The notes below the pieces were generated by a model. It made no database searches, was not told the DNA's origin, and saw only the letters and a list, made by a program, of their open reading frames with translations. From Cyclobacteriaceae bacterium (GTDB lineage Bacteria > Bacteroidota > Bacteroidia > Cytophagales > Cyclobacteriaceae): a stretch of 64,000 nt of DNA. The stretch's first letter is position 1. Each line of letters opens with the position of its first letter. The position numbers were made by a program, and so were the translations under genes. The stretch covers positions 186,001 through 250,000 of the forward strand of contig JAEUUC010000007.1 of the NCBI GenBank assembly GCA_016787665.1, written 5' to 3'. Below are positions 44,848 to 53,825 of the stretch, piece after piece.

Positions 44848-45612
44848 TCAAACATACCCGGCCAGCCAGTAGGCGATCATTCCCACCCATTCCCGGATCA
44901 ACGTGTTCCATATGTTAATGGCCTCCAGACTGGGCAGCAGCCAAACATCGGGGCTGGAATTTCGCCTGGCGGAATAAAAATGGGTAGGAAATGCTTTCAT
45001 CGGCCAGCCAACGCTAGCAAAACACGCCTGTGACCGCGGCATATGAAAAGCCGAAGTAATCAGCAGGCAGCGGTCTGGAGTAGTTTGGCCGGTTAGACGT
45101 TCCGCGACTTCCACGGCTGACTCGTGCGTATTGCGCGAAATATTTTCAGTCTGCACTACACTGTCGGGCACGCCCAGCACAACCAGCAGCTCTTTGATCT
45201 CGTCTGCCTCCTTTTTGGTGGGATTGATGAGTTCACTACTTCCCCCGGATACGAGAATTTTTTTGACGTGGCCGGTCTTGTAGAGCAAAACAGTATGTGT
45301 AACCCGATCAGCGCCTCGTGAGAGATAAATCCGATCTGCCGGGCCGAAATCCGATTTGGTGACACCGCTAAGCAATATGCCCCATTCATAATTCCCCACC
45401 TCATGGAGCGGTTGAGGCGGGGTTTCCCACCACTGCGCCATTTCCCGGGCGAGGAACTCGTTGGAAAAGAAGAGCAACAGAATAAGCGATCCTAGTCGGA
45501 GGCGCGGCTTCCACCGTGCCGACTTAACCACAAACGAGGCGATAAAGGCGAGAATAATCAGCGTGAGGGGCTGAGCCAGGAAGTAAAGCGTTTTGGACAA
45601 AGCAAAGAACAT
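44848..45612 (-). CDS. YdcF/ElyC-family membrane protein (DUF218)
   Basis: A 254-residue protein with two N-terminal hydrophobic helices (5-30 and 40-60) and a DUF218 domain. Recognisable segments are ILLSGVT near residue 85, RADRV, KKILVSGGSSEL, NTHESAVEVAERL, CLLITSAFHMPRSQACF and a basic/aromatic end. This is the YdcF/SanA/ElyC family, linked to envelope integrity and peptidoglycan precursor handling in Gram-negative bacteria; the exact reaction is unknown. Its stop abuts that of the T9SS type B gene, and it begins one base after the stop of the next minus-strand gene, the ABC fusion, so the two may be co-transcribed. Confidence 0.86.
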   Translation of the reverse strand: MFFALSKTLYFLAQPLTLIILAFIASFVVKSARWKPRLRLGSLILLLFFSNEFLAREMAQWWETPPQPLHEVGNYEWGILLSGVTKSDFGPADRIYLSRGADRVTHTVLLYKTGHVKKILVSGGSSELINPTKKEADEIKELLVVLGVPDSVVQTENISRNTHESAVEVAERLTGQTTPDRCLLITSAFHMPRSQACFASVGWPMKAFPTHFYSARRNSSPDVWLLPSLEAINIWNTLIREWVGMIAYWLAGYV

Positions 45613-45613
45613 A

Positions 45614-48600
45614 CTATCGCCATCGGCTAATCAGCCGGTCGCCTCCTTCCAGCAGTTTGCGCAGCCAATCAAAATACAACGCCACAATCCCCAGATAAAT
45701 CATGCCCCCTACCACCAGCACGTTGAACCACGGGGTAGAGATGTTGGTGTTGAGAAAGTGCTTGCTGGGAACATAAAACTGTGCCTTGAAATCTACCATG
45801 TGGTTGGGGTCAGGATCTTGATAAATCGGGTAGATTTTTTGGACTAGCTTGTTGTCCGTTTCGGCTATACGGATAAGGTCAGCCGTATTGCTTACCAGGT
45901 CGGTGATTGATTGGTTCTGGTGCTTATACCGATACTCGTCATATGCCTTCCGACTGCCCAGTTTCTGTATCATTTGCTGCACATGTTGGCTTTTTTTCGT
46001 TTGAGCGGCATTATGGCGATTGCCATAAAGCTTGCGCAGCACCCTTAAAAACGAATGGGCTTCACGATGAACCGCTGAGTCATAAGTTTCGTAGGTAAGG
46101 GAACCCAATTTATTCTGAATAGCTTCCGGAGCCTGCGCAGCCGCGGCTTCTTCGGTCAGCTCTTCACGAAGTAATTCAAGAGCAGCGGAAACATTTGCCC
46201 TGACTTCCGGTTCCTTACGTTCATGGTTAATTCGCACGTAGTCCAATTTTGATTCGAGGGTCGGCAGGTAGTAAATCATCTTGTAGTCCGCCTGCGACAT
46301 TACCTTGTCGAATTCATACACTTGTCGTTCAAATTTATTGTCCTTGAATTGAGCAACCATTAAGGCCTCAAAAGCCCATCGCGAGGCCATCATATCGCCT
46401 ACCAATGGCACTGAAGTTGGATTGCTGAGGCTTGGATTAAGTTTATCAAATTTGACCACCACGCCACTCAGCAATAACTGTGGAATGAGCAATACGGGAA
46501 TAAGAATGTAAATGGTTACCGCTGAATTGAATGCCGAGGAGATATTGAGCCCCAGGATGTTGGCAAAACAAGAACTGGCAAATAGAATGAGCCAGTAGGT
46601 GAGCGTCATGCCGTGGATGCCGAGAATCGTGTTGCCAATCAGGACAAACAGGAGCGTTTGAATAGCCGACAGGACAAATAGAATGGTTATCTTCGAAAAC
46701 AGGTAGCTGCCGCGACTCAAATGGAGAAAAGCTTCACGTTTCAATATCTTCCGATCGCGAATAATCTCCTCCGCGCTCACCGTGAGCCCCATAAAAAGGG
46801 CTACAATGACGGCCATGAACAAATAGGCAGGTAAATTGGGGTTATCGAAGAACACGTAACTCTGGTGGGTAGAGTCGCGGTGGTAATAACGCACGGTAAA
46901 GGCGAGCAGAAACGCCAGGAGAGGGGCTTCCAGCAGATTAATGACCAGGTATTGCGTATTGGCTAGTTTGGCTTTCACATCGCGCGAAGCAAATAACCAG
47001 GCTTGTTGAATACGACCTGGCAGGTGAAGATTCGAATTCGGCTTGTCGTTACTAGGGTGAATCGGTTGCGGTTTGTGGTGCTGTTCAAACAGATTACGCC
47101 AATGCTCGGGCGAGTACTTGCGTTGAATGCCGAAGTTGCCGAACTCATTGATTACCCGGGTTTCGATAATGTTGAAAATCTGTTCGGGATTGACATTGCC
47201 GCACGCTACACATTCGCCTTGTTCGGAATTAATAAGATTAATGCTGCGCTTGAAATAGGTGATGGCTTCCACGGGATTGCCATAATAAATCTGGTATCCT
47301 CCGGTATCCAGAATCAGCAGTTTATCAAACATCTTGAAGATGTCGGATGACGGTTGGTGAATGACGGCAAAAACAAGCTTGCCTTTCATCGCGAGTTCTT
47401 TCAGCAGGTCAATGATGTTTTCCGAGTCGCGCGAGGAGAGGCCCGAGGTGGGTTCATCCACAAATAGTACGGCTGGCTCGCGCAGCAATTCCAACCCGAT
47501 ATTGAGACGTTTACGTTGCCCGCCACTAATGGTCTTCTTTAACGGAGATCCTACTTTTAGATCGCGAATCTCGGTGAGACCCAGATCGTCCAATGTCTTG
47601 AGCACCAGAAAGTCAATTTCTTCTTCGCTCAGGTGATTGAAGCACAAGCGAGCCGCATAGTACAGGTTTTCATAAACGGTCAGGTCCTCCATTAACAGAT
47701 CATCCTGGGGAACAAATCCAATTACACCCTCTACCTTCTCAGGCTGCTGATGTAGATCAATCCCGTTAATCAGCACACGCCCGTCAGTAGGTTTTTGCGA
47801 TCCGTTTAAAATATTGAGCAAGGTTGACTTGCCGGCACCGCTGGCGCCCATTATGGCGACTAATCGGCCTGATTCCTCCGCCAGATTGATTTCGCGAAGG
47901 CCCAGCTTTCCGTTTTTGAACCGATAGGATATATCGATGGCTTCGAAGCTGGTGCGTTTGCGGTCATCCTTTTTCAGAAACTGCCCCATAACGTCTCCGA
48001 AGTAGACCGGGTCGGCCTGCTCCCAGCGCAAGGCACTGCCGTTCGCCAGCACATTGATGGCTCCGGAACGTTGTGCCACACCGTTCAGGTAGACATCCGT
48101 TTTGCCAATGTATTTGAAAAAATAGGTATCGGATGATTTCAGGTAAAGGTTGGCAATGAATCCATCGAGTTGTTGCCGGAACAGATGTTTGCCGGACGCC
48201 TGTGTCTGCGAGTTGATTAGCAAGATATTCTCATCGCTACACTCTTCCGGTGCCCGAGCCGAAACGTAGCGCTTGATTAAATCAATATCATGAGTGGTCA
48301 GGCTAAGTTGTTCCCCAATGCACCGGGATAGGTTTTCTTCGCGGGTCGTGATCGACCCGTCTGCCATAATGATATCAACCAACTGCAGCATGATCACCAC
48401 CTTTTGGCGGGAGGTCAGTTGGTCATTTATTTCTGCGCAAATCTGTCGGATGACCGAGAGTTCCTGATCGGCTGCCAGGCCGTTGAACTCCAAGGTGCAT
48501 TTGTCGAATAACTCGAGATAAGCCGGGATTCGCTTTTCGTTGAGTTGATCAAGCAGAAATTTCCTGATTGTTTCTCGCTCGGTTTGGGTAACGGTGTCCT

Positions 48601-48655
48601 CTTTGGCAACCAGCGCAAAAAGTCGGATTATGGCCCGCAGAACGAGTTCACTCAT
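45614..48655 (-). CDS. TerB-like/FHA-like/ABC-2 ATPase-permease fusion (ABCG-type)
   Basis: A 1013-residue single-chain exporter half. Residues 1-130 are helical with a TerB-like pattern (two repeats containing D-x-x-x-x-x-E sites, VAKEDTVTQTERE and IMADGSITTREEN). Residues 150-235 form a small beta-rich domain resembling FHA. An ABC ATPase follows at about 240-470: Walker A GASGAGKST, signature ISGGQRKRLNI, Walker B VLFVDEPTSGLS. The ABC-2 permease helices lie at about 560-760, with a final helix at 975-1000. This is the ABCG 'ATPase first' order seen in other bacteria. A CVAC pair (GECVACGN) lies after the ATPase. The substrate is unknown. Confidence 0.88.
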   Translation of the reverse strand: MSELVLRAIIRLFALVAKEDTVTQTERETIRKFLLDQLNEKRIPAYLELFDKCTLEFNGLAADQELSVIRQICAEINDQLTSRQKVVIMLQLVDIIMADGSITTREENLSRCIGEQLSLTTHDIDLIKRYVSARAPEECSDENILLINSQTQASGKHLFRQQLDGFIANLYLKSSDTYFFKYIGKTDVYLNGVAQRSGAINVLANGSALRWEQADPVYFGDVMGQFLKKDDRKRTSFEAIDISYRFKNGKLGLREINLAEESGRLVAIMGASGAGKSTLLNILNGSQKPTDGRVLINGIDLHQQPEKVEGVIGFVPQDDLLMEDLTVYENLYYAARLCFNHLSEEEIDFLVLKTLDDLGLTEIRDLKVGSPLKKTISGGQRKRLNIGLELLREPAVLFVDEPTSGLSSRDSENIIDLLKELAMKGKLVFAVIHQPSSDIFKMFDKLLILDTGGYQIYYGNPVEAITYFKRSINLINSEQGECVACGNVNPEQIFNIIETRVINEFGNFGIQRKYSPEHWRNLFEQHHKPQPIHPSNDKPNSNLHLPGRIQQAWLFASRDVKAKLANTQYLVINLLEAPLLAFLLAFTVRYYHRDSTHQSYVFFDNPNLPAYLFMAVIVALFMGLTVSAEEIIRDRKILKREAFLHLSRGSYLFSKITILFVLSAIQTLLFVLIGNTILGIHGMTLTYWLILFASSCFANILGLNISSAFNSAVTIYILIPVLLIPQLLLSGVVVKFDKLNPSLSNPTSVPLVGDMMASRWAFEALMVAQFKDNKFERQVYEFDKVMSQADYKMIYYLPTLESKLDYVRINHERKEPEVRANVSAALELLREELTEEAAAAQAPEAIQNKLGSLTYETYDSAVHREAHSFLRVLRKLYGNRHNAAQTKKSQHVQQMIQKLGSRKAYDEYRYKHQNQSITDLVSNTADLIRIAETDNKLVQKIYPIYQDPDPNHMVDFKAQFYVPSKHFLNTNISTPWFNVLVVGGMIYLGIVALYFDWLRKLLEGGDRLISRWR

Positions 48656-48698
48656 GGTAAATGGGAAATTGGGAATCTAAAGATAAGCTCGAAAAACG

Positions 48699-48730
48699 AA
48701 AAAAGGATTGGGGCATCCAATCCTTTTTTT
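48699..48730. terminator. Rho-independent terminator upstream of the ABC fusion gene
   Basis: AAAAAAGGATTGG (48699-48711) pairs with CCAATCCTTTTTT (48717-48729) around a GGCAT loop. Read on the minus strand, it ends in a T-run and terminates the lipoprotein gene at 48749-49636. A -7-like TATCTTTA for the ABC fusion lies between this hairpin and the start codon at 48655. Confidence 0.88.
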
Positions 48731-48748
48731 GGTTTGAGGGTTATCTGG

Positions 48749-49636
48749 TTATTGAACGATGCTCTTGCGAATTCGCTCAACAATTGCTGTGATTTCAACC
48801 AGATTTTTGTCTGAAAGCACCAAGTTCGCCTTGTTGTTCCGAATTTGTTCGTCAATGTTAAGAGCAGCATAGCTGGCTTGAAGCGCCTTGAAGTCGGTGA
48901 GCAACCCCGGAATGGGCTCGTTTTGGTCTGCACCGCTTAGCATCTTAACCACCTCATCCACCGACTTCCGTTGGTCAAGAATGTTGCGCATCAGGGGGGT
49001 TAGAATCAGATTGCGGCTGTCTTCCGGGAGAATATCTTTCGGATACGTTTTTACAATTCCTGTGGCGATGTAAAGCCCTTCCGTAAAACTCCCGGTCAAT
49101 ACCAAAGCGGATTGTTTTGCACGGCTTCCGTCTTGAAGGTATTTGTCCGACTTATCCAGAGTTTTATTGATAATGTTTGCCAGTGAATCTTTATTGGCAA
49201 TGTTTGATTCAAAGCGTTTAAGAACCTCCGCGTCAAAACTCCCAACCAGGCCCAGGTTGTCAGCCAGCTTTCGGGCTGCATTGAGGTAATCGATAGCATC
49301 CTGCGTCTTATCATAGGAGCTCAGATAGCCAATGTCTGCTGCATAAACACCCAGGTTTAGAGCGGCTTTATCCGGCTGGCTGGTATACTGATCAGCCTTA
49401 TTTTTGTCGTTGATCAGACTTCCGTTGAAGTCGGCTCCGGCTGCCTGAAGCATGTACGGGATCTCCGTAGGAGGGGGCAACTGATACACGACTGCCTTTA
49501 TCTCGCCTTGCAGAGACTCCTGAGCCTTGGCGAATTCATTGGAACCGTCTTGTTTGTTTTCTTTCGACCCGCAAGAAATAAAGACGAGCAGGGACGAGGT
49601 GAGGATGATTGCCAAAAAATAGCGAACGAATTTCAT
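48749..49636 (-). CDS. Predicted lipoprotein, helical, unknown function
   Basis: A 295-residue lipoprotein: the signal IILTSSLLVFISC places the lipidated cysteine at residue 22. The mature protein is nearly all alpha helix with segments such as LPPPTEIPYMLQAAGADF, LNLGVYAADIGYLSSYDKT, DAIDYLNAARKLADNLGL and LLTDFKALQASY. This pattern occurs in conserved Bacteroidota lipoproteins of unknown role. It has its own terminator (48699-48730) and stands alone between the ABC fusion gene and a 224-base gap before the tRNA. Confidence 0.82.
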   Translation of the reverse strand: MKFVRYFLAIILTSSLLVFISCGSKENKQDGSNEFAKAQESLQGEIKAVVYQLPPPTEIPYMLQAAGADFNGSLINDKNKADQYTSQPDKAALNLGVYAADIGYLSSYDKTQDAIDYLNAARKLADNLGLVGSFDAEVLKRFESNIANKDSLANIINKTLDKSDKYLQDGSRAKQSALVLTGSFTEGLYIATGIVKTYPKDILPEDSRNLILTPLMRNILDQRKSVDEVVKMLSGADQNEPIPGLLTDFKALQASYAALNIDEQIRNNKANLVLSDKNLVEITAIVERIRKSIVQ

Positions 49637-49860
49637 GGGTTTTGGTTTAAGCCTTCAAGTTTAGCACATTTTTTTTAGGTCTGAAAGTTCGATTTTTAGG
49701 CACGGTTGAAATGCCAGCAAAGAAACGCGCCAGGACAAGATAAAATGCCGGAAATACCTATGCCGATTGAAAGACAGCCCGGAAAAAGTAGTCGCGTTAA
49801 AAGAAATCCTTGCTCGCCCGGAACATTGAAATTAAGTTAGTAAAATTGCAGTCCCTTTTG
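49637..49860. other. Gap between lipoprotein and tRNA genes
   Basis: These 224 bases hold no open frame I would call and no strong hairpin. The right end carries the presumed tRNA promoter (a TAAAATTG, one mismatch to the -7 box, near 49840) and the left end that of the lipoprotein gene. Confidence 0.5.
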
Positions 49861-49934
49861 GGGCCCATAGCTCAGCTGGTTAGAGCACCTGACTCATAAT
49901 CAGGGGGTCGCTGGATCGTGCCCAGCTGGGCCCA
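49861..49934 (+). tRNA. tRNA with anticodon CAU (Met elongator or Ile2)
   Basis: A complete cloverleaf of 74 nt: acceptor GGGCCCA/TGGGCCC, discriminator A, no encoded CCA. The D stem is GCTC/GAGC, the anticodon stem CCTGA/TCAGG with loop CTCATAA (anticodon CAT), and the T stem GCTGG/CCAGC is perfect. The T loop (49915-49921) reads ATCGTGC instead of the usual TTCGAnC: positions 54 and 58 are swapped to A and T. CAU can belong to elongator tRNA-Met or to tRNA-Ile2, which is made by TilS; sequence alone does not settle it here. Confidence 0.9.
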
Positions 49935-49957
49935 CTTTTAGTACCTCATTCTCTCTT

Positions 49958-51112
49958 TTGAATCCACGCGTAAAGCAAGTTCTTATCCATATTGGGCTGT
50001 TCGCAGTCACGTTCGTCACCACCACCTTGGCGGGAGCCGAGTGGGTGTACAGCCGGTCGGTGTTTGACCCCACCTTTTCGTGGCACGACTTTGCGTTGGG
50101 GTTGCCGTATTCTGTCGCTTTTCTCTCGATTTTGACCGTGCACGAGTTTGGCCACTACTTCACGGCTTTGTACTACCGGGTCCGGGTTACATTACCCTAT
50201 TACATCCCGCTGCCACCCGGGTTCATGCTTTTCGGCACGCTGGGCGCTTTAATTCGCCTGAAGGAACGCGTGCGGTCAACAAAAGTGAATTTTGATATCG
50301 GTATCGCTGGGCCGTTGGCCGGATTTATTTTAGCCGTTGGCATCCTGGCCTACGGATTTACGCACCTTCCACCGGCCGAGTATGTTTTTCAGTTTCACCC
50401 GGACTATGAAAAGTACGGGCTTGATTATGCCAACCATGTGTACCCGCCAGCACCTATGCCGCCCGGTGTAATCGATATCAAATTGGGCAAGAGTCTCCTG
50501 TACTCGTGGATGGAGCGACTGGCGGATGACCCACGCGCTGTACCCAACCCGCACGAGATCATTCATTACCCATTGCTTTTTGCCGGTTATCTGGCGCTTG
50601 TGTTTACGAGCATCAATCTGCTTCCCATTGGTCAATTGGACGGGGGACATGTGCTTTACGGGCTGATCGGGCATCGTAGGCACCGGTTGGTTGCCTCCAT
50701 CATTTTCGGTTTGTTCATCTTTTATGCCGGTTTGGGTTATATCAACCCGGCTAGTCCGGGCGACCAACTTTTCTGGGAGATTCCGCTTTTCATCGGGTTC
50801 TTGTACCTGTGTTTTACTGGCCTCCGGCTTCATTGGCAGAACACGCTGATGATTGCATTGGCGGTGTTTACCGCACAGTATGTGCTGGCGACCGCTTTCC
50901 CTGGCATCAAAGGCTACTCCGGTTGGTTGTTCTTTGGTTTGCTGTTGGGCCGCTTCGTGGGAGTTCCTCATCCGCCAGCCGAAGTAGAGGAAAAACTGTC
51001 GTTGGGGCGTCAAATTCTCGGATGGCTTGCACTGGTGATTTTGCTCATCACCTTTGTACCCAACCCGATTGAGATTTTTGAAACGCTGCCGCCTACGGAT
51101 GGCGCACCATAA
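49958..51112 (+). CDS. Site-2 protease family (M50) membrane metalloprotease
   Basis: A 384-residue polytopic membrane protein. The zinc motif HEFGH is at about residue 62-66 (LTVHEFGHYFTAL), and the second conserved motif with the aspartate ligand is in LLPIGQLDGGHVLYG near residue 228. About seven helices are visible. No ATG exists upstream in frame; the best start is TTG 49958, 23 bases after the tRNA. M50 enzymes cut transmembrane segments, for example of anti-sigma factors. The target is unknown. It ends overlapping the convergent T9SS gene by 20 bases. Confidence 0.88.
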   Translation: MNPRVKQVLIHIGLFAVTFVTTTLAGAEWVYSRSVFDPTFSWHDFALGLPYSVAFLSILTVHEFGHYFTALYYRVRVTLPYYIPLPPGFMLFGTLGALIRLKERVRSTKVNFDIGIAGPLAGFILAVGILAYGFTHLPPAEYVFQFHPDYEKYGLDYANHVYPPAPMPPGVIDIKLGKSLLYSWMERLADDPRAVPNPHEIIHYPLLFAGYLALVFTSINLLPIGQLDGGHVLYGLIGHRRHRLVASIIFGLFIFYAGLGYINPASPGDQLFWEIPLFIGFLYLCFTGLRLHWQNTLMIALAVFTAQYVLATAFPGIKGYSGWLFFGLLLGRFVGVPHPPAEVEEKLSLGRQILGWLALVILLITFVPNPIEIFETLPPTDGAP

Positions 51113-53006
51113 TGCGCTGGGTAACGATTGAGTCGTTCATCCGGCAGGTAACAATCATCAGTCCCGGCATTGTGGTAGTCAACGTGATTTTCTTGCGACC
51201 TCCTTCATCCGTTTCAACAAAAGGTATTGAACGCCCCAGCATGTCATGCACCTGAACTTGCTGGGCTTTTGTTGGCACGAAAAATTCGCCTGCGTTAGGG
51301 TTGGGATAAATGACTAACCCGGATTCTTCTGTGACGGATGTGGTCAGGTTATTACTTTTTCCAAACACGGGGCGAATCATCAGGCTGCCGGTCACCTGTG
51401 TATTTTGAAGCCAGTTACCACCCGTGTTGTAATACATGCGGCTGCCGGTGTCATTGCTTTTGTCAAGGCCTACCGCAATGATAGACGCGGTACCCTGCCG
51501 CCAGCCCACATAAAACCGGCCGCCCACCAACAGCGCGGGGTTGAGGGCGTAACGGACAAACTCGTTTTGAGTCGTCCGTTTGATGGTGATGTCCTGAACA
51601 TGCAGAAGATTACCGGGCAGGTTGTTGTTGTCGCCTAAAATGATCAGTTGCAAAACCTGGTTGTTTTCCTCGCCAAACTTGGGGAGATGAAGATCAACGG
51701 CTGTCAGGGTATCCACACCACTGAACCGGGAATCGAACTGATAGGCCAGGAAGGAACCCGGCTGATCAAGACCCGCACCATACTCGCCTGTGCCATCGTC
51801 ATAGGCATAATAGTTGCGTGCCCGAAACTGGTATGTGATCGTGTCGTTGCTCCGAAAATCCATTGGTGTAAACTGAGGATCGTAGTCGGCCGCATTGTCG
51901 CCTGAGTTGATCTTCACCTGAAGTAGAATATCGGTCGAGTCGGCCAGCGGGTCGTAGAAAGCCGGGTTGTTGGGGAAGGTGCTTAGTGTGATTGTTCTGC
52001 GCTCGGAAGAACCCAACGTGTTGCCAATCGAAATGCTGTCCTGAACTTGTACAGTCACCGGGCCGGTCACCACTCCATTCGTATAGGTGGTAACATCGCT
52101 TTGCACCCGGTAGCTGATGGGTATCTGTTGGTCCTGTTCCTTTATGTTGAGTATCTCAAATTGCGGAGCGGTCATCAGCGTGGTTAGCGAGTTGCGCGCA
52201 TGGCGGAAGGGAACGCTTTGGTAAGGTTGAAAAAGCGGGGTGAGTCGATCACGCGTAATGGCACGGTCGGTGAAGGAGGTGCCCACCAGATTGCCGTTTA
52301 CATTCAGGTAAACATAATCGAGGTGCCAGGTGTCGTAAGGACCGGAGAGCCGAGCGAAATTCTCGAACCGAAATTGGAAGTTGTTGTGAAAATAGCGGCT
52401 GTCAGTCGCAGGCACAGGGAGGCTGATGCGCGAGAATCGATCGGTTGGTACGTTGCTGTTTTGGATTTGCAAGATGGTCGTCCATTGTCCGGTATTGTCC
52501 TTGAATGAAATGCGCAGTTGGTCCTCGGAGTCGGGTGGCTCTCCATTGCCGGTCGGCTGAAAAAAGAATGTGAGATAAACGGTGTTACGTTGCCCTACGG
52601 GAACCAGATCGAGCCGAAGAGGTCTTGAAACGAGTCGATCTGAAAATCCTTTGGAAAGCACATCGTTGAGGCTCCGCGGACGCCCCAACGAATCGAGGCC
52701 GTCAAATGTGGCTACCCCCATCGAAATGGGTGCAATGCCCATATCCTCATTTCGCCATACCGATTCGTGGGTAGTCCACAGGGTATCGTTAGGTACCGAA
52801 GGCTTGCCCGCGTTGAAGGTGGAGAAGTCATCCCAAAACGGCAGGGGCATGGCGGAGAGCGTTTGGGTTCGGCCGCTACCGGGGGATTTCCGTTGTTCAC
52901 GTGGGTGCTCTATCGGGGTGATTTTCAGTTGTGCCAGGCTGGTGCCAGCCAGGGCCATCAGGCCGGAAAGAAACAACAAACGAACTTGGCGGCTGTTACG
53001 TGTCAC
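51093..53006 (-). CDS. Secreted protein with T9SS type A sorting domain
   Basis: A 637-residue exported protein with a signal peptide (LLFLSGLMALAGTSLAQ). The body is beta-rich, with no family recognised. The C-terminal ~75 residues (VIYPNPNAGEFFVP, VQVHDMLGRSI, and a closing MIVTCRMNDSIVTQRIMV) form the type A sorting domain. Its start overlaps the PASTA gene stop by 4 bases, so it is the last gene of the M43-ddl-PASTA-T9SS run. The surface role is unknown. Confidence 0.86.
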   Translation of the reverse strand: MTRNSRQVRLLFLSGLMALAGTSLAQLKITPIEHPREQRKSPGSGRTQTLSAMPLPFWDDFSTFNAGKPSVPNDTLWTTHESVWRNEDMGIAPISMGVATFDGLDSLGRPRSLNDVLSKGFSDRLVSRPLRLDLVPVGQRNTVYLTFFFQPTGNGEPPDSEDQLRISFKDNTGQWTTILQIQNSNVPTDRFSRISLPVPATDSRYFHNNFQFRFENFARLSGPYDTWHLDYVYLNVNGNLVGTSFTDRAITRDRLTPLFQPYQSVPFRHARNSLTTLMTAPQFEILNIKEQDQQIPISYRVQSDVTTYTNGVVTGPVTVQVQDSISIGNTLGSSERRTITLSTFPNNPAFYDPLADSTDILLQVKINSGDNAADYDPQFTPMDFRSNDTITYQFRARNYYAYDDGTGEYGAGLDQPGSFLAYQFDSRFSGVDTLTAVDLHLPKFGEENNQVLQLIILGDNNNLPGNLLHVQDITIKRTTQNEFVRYALNPALLVGGRFYVGWRQGTASIIAVGLDKSNDTGSRMYYNTGGNWLQNTQVTGSLMIRPVFGKSNNLTTSVTEESGLVIYPNPNAGEFFVPTKAQQVQVHDMLGRSIPFVETDEGGRKKITLTTTMPGLMIVTCRMNDSIVTQRIMVRHP

Positions 53007-53815
53007 AAACCATCGTCATTTTCCACTGCTTCTCCGATGGGTTCCTCGTAATCTTTTGGTCCGATCCACAAATCAATGGGGTCACCCACGCGAACCGAAT
53101 CACCGGGGAGAGGCAGTTGTTTGTAAACGAAAACTTCCATGCCGGTAGTATCAATACCTTCAGCAATTAACACTTCGCCCAGGTGAAGATTCCAATTCAG
53201 CAATTTCAGCTTGGCGCGCGTGAACGAATCGCCAATCAGGTTCCCCACCACAAAGTCGGCCGGCCCACGTCCATCCCCAACGACCAGATCAATCACGGAG
53301 CCTTTCGGCAGCCGGGTTCCCGGCACGATCTTTTGCCCCCGATGGCGGATTTCGATCACAAGATCGCGAAACGGGCTCGCCTCGAAATAAATCACTCCGC
53401 GTTTCAACTGATTGCTCTTGAGTACAGCCTCGGCATTGATGAGCGACCGTTCAACAATTTCCGGCACTGGTACGGTAGGGGCCTGACTTTGATTCAGCGT
53501 AATGTAAATGAGTCGGCCTTCCTTTACGCGAGCCCCCGCGCGGGGTACTTGTGTAAGCACCACAAAGGGTGGTGTATCTTCCTGGTAGGCTGAGTCGCTC
53601 ACTTCAAATCGCAACCCATGCCGCGCGGCTTCTTCTGTAACTTCGGCAACACTTTTGCCCATGAGGTCAGGCACGACAACCGTCTCCCCGTGCTTCGTGG
53701 TGGACGGGAGATAGATGTAGAAGAAAATGATGGCTAAAAGTACCGTGATGATAACCGGTAGTGCCAGATTAACCAGCAGGGCTCGAAGCGTATCGTTTTT
53801 CCACGGCAGTTTCAT
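53003..53815 (-). CDS. Membrane-anchored PASTA-domain protein without kinase
   Basis: A 270-residue protein. One transmembrane helix (LLVNLALPVIITVLLAIIFFYIYL, about 10-35) is followed by three PASTA domains at about 45-115, 115-185 and 185-255, each with a VPDLMGKSVAEV-type start. PASTA domains bind muropeptides and beta-lactam-like structures. No Ser/Thr kinase or transpeptidase domain is fused, so it is an orphan PASTA protein. Position just downstream of ddl (10 bases) suggests a cell-wall role; the 4-base overlap with the T9SS gene couples it to that too. Confidence 0.9.
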   Translation of the reverse strand: MKLPWKNDTLRALLVNLALPVIITVLLAIIFFYIYLPSTTKHGETVVVPDLMGKSVAEVTEEAARHGLRFEVSDSAYQEDTPPFVVLTQVPRAGARVKEGRLIYITLNQSQAPTVPVPEIVERSLINAEAVLKSNQLKRGVIYFEASPFRDLVIEIRHRGQKIVPGTRLPKGSVIDLVVGDGRGPADFVVGNLIGDSFTRAKLKLLNWNLHLGEVLIAEGIDTTGMEVFVYKQLPLPGDSVRVGDPIDLWIGPKDYEEPIGEAVENDDGL

Positions 53816-53825
53816 CGATCACGAG

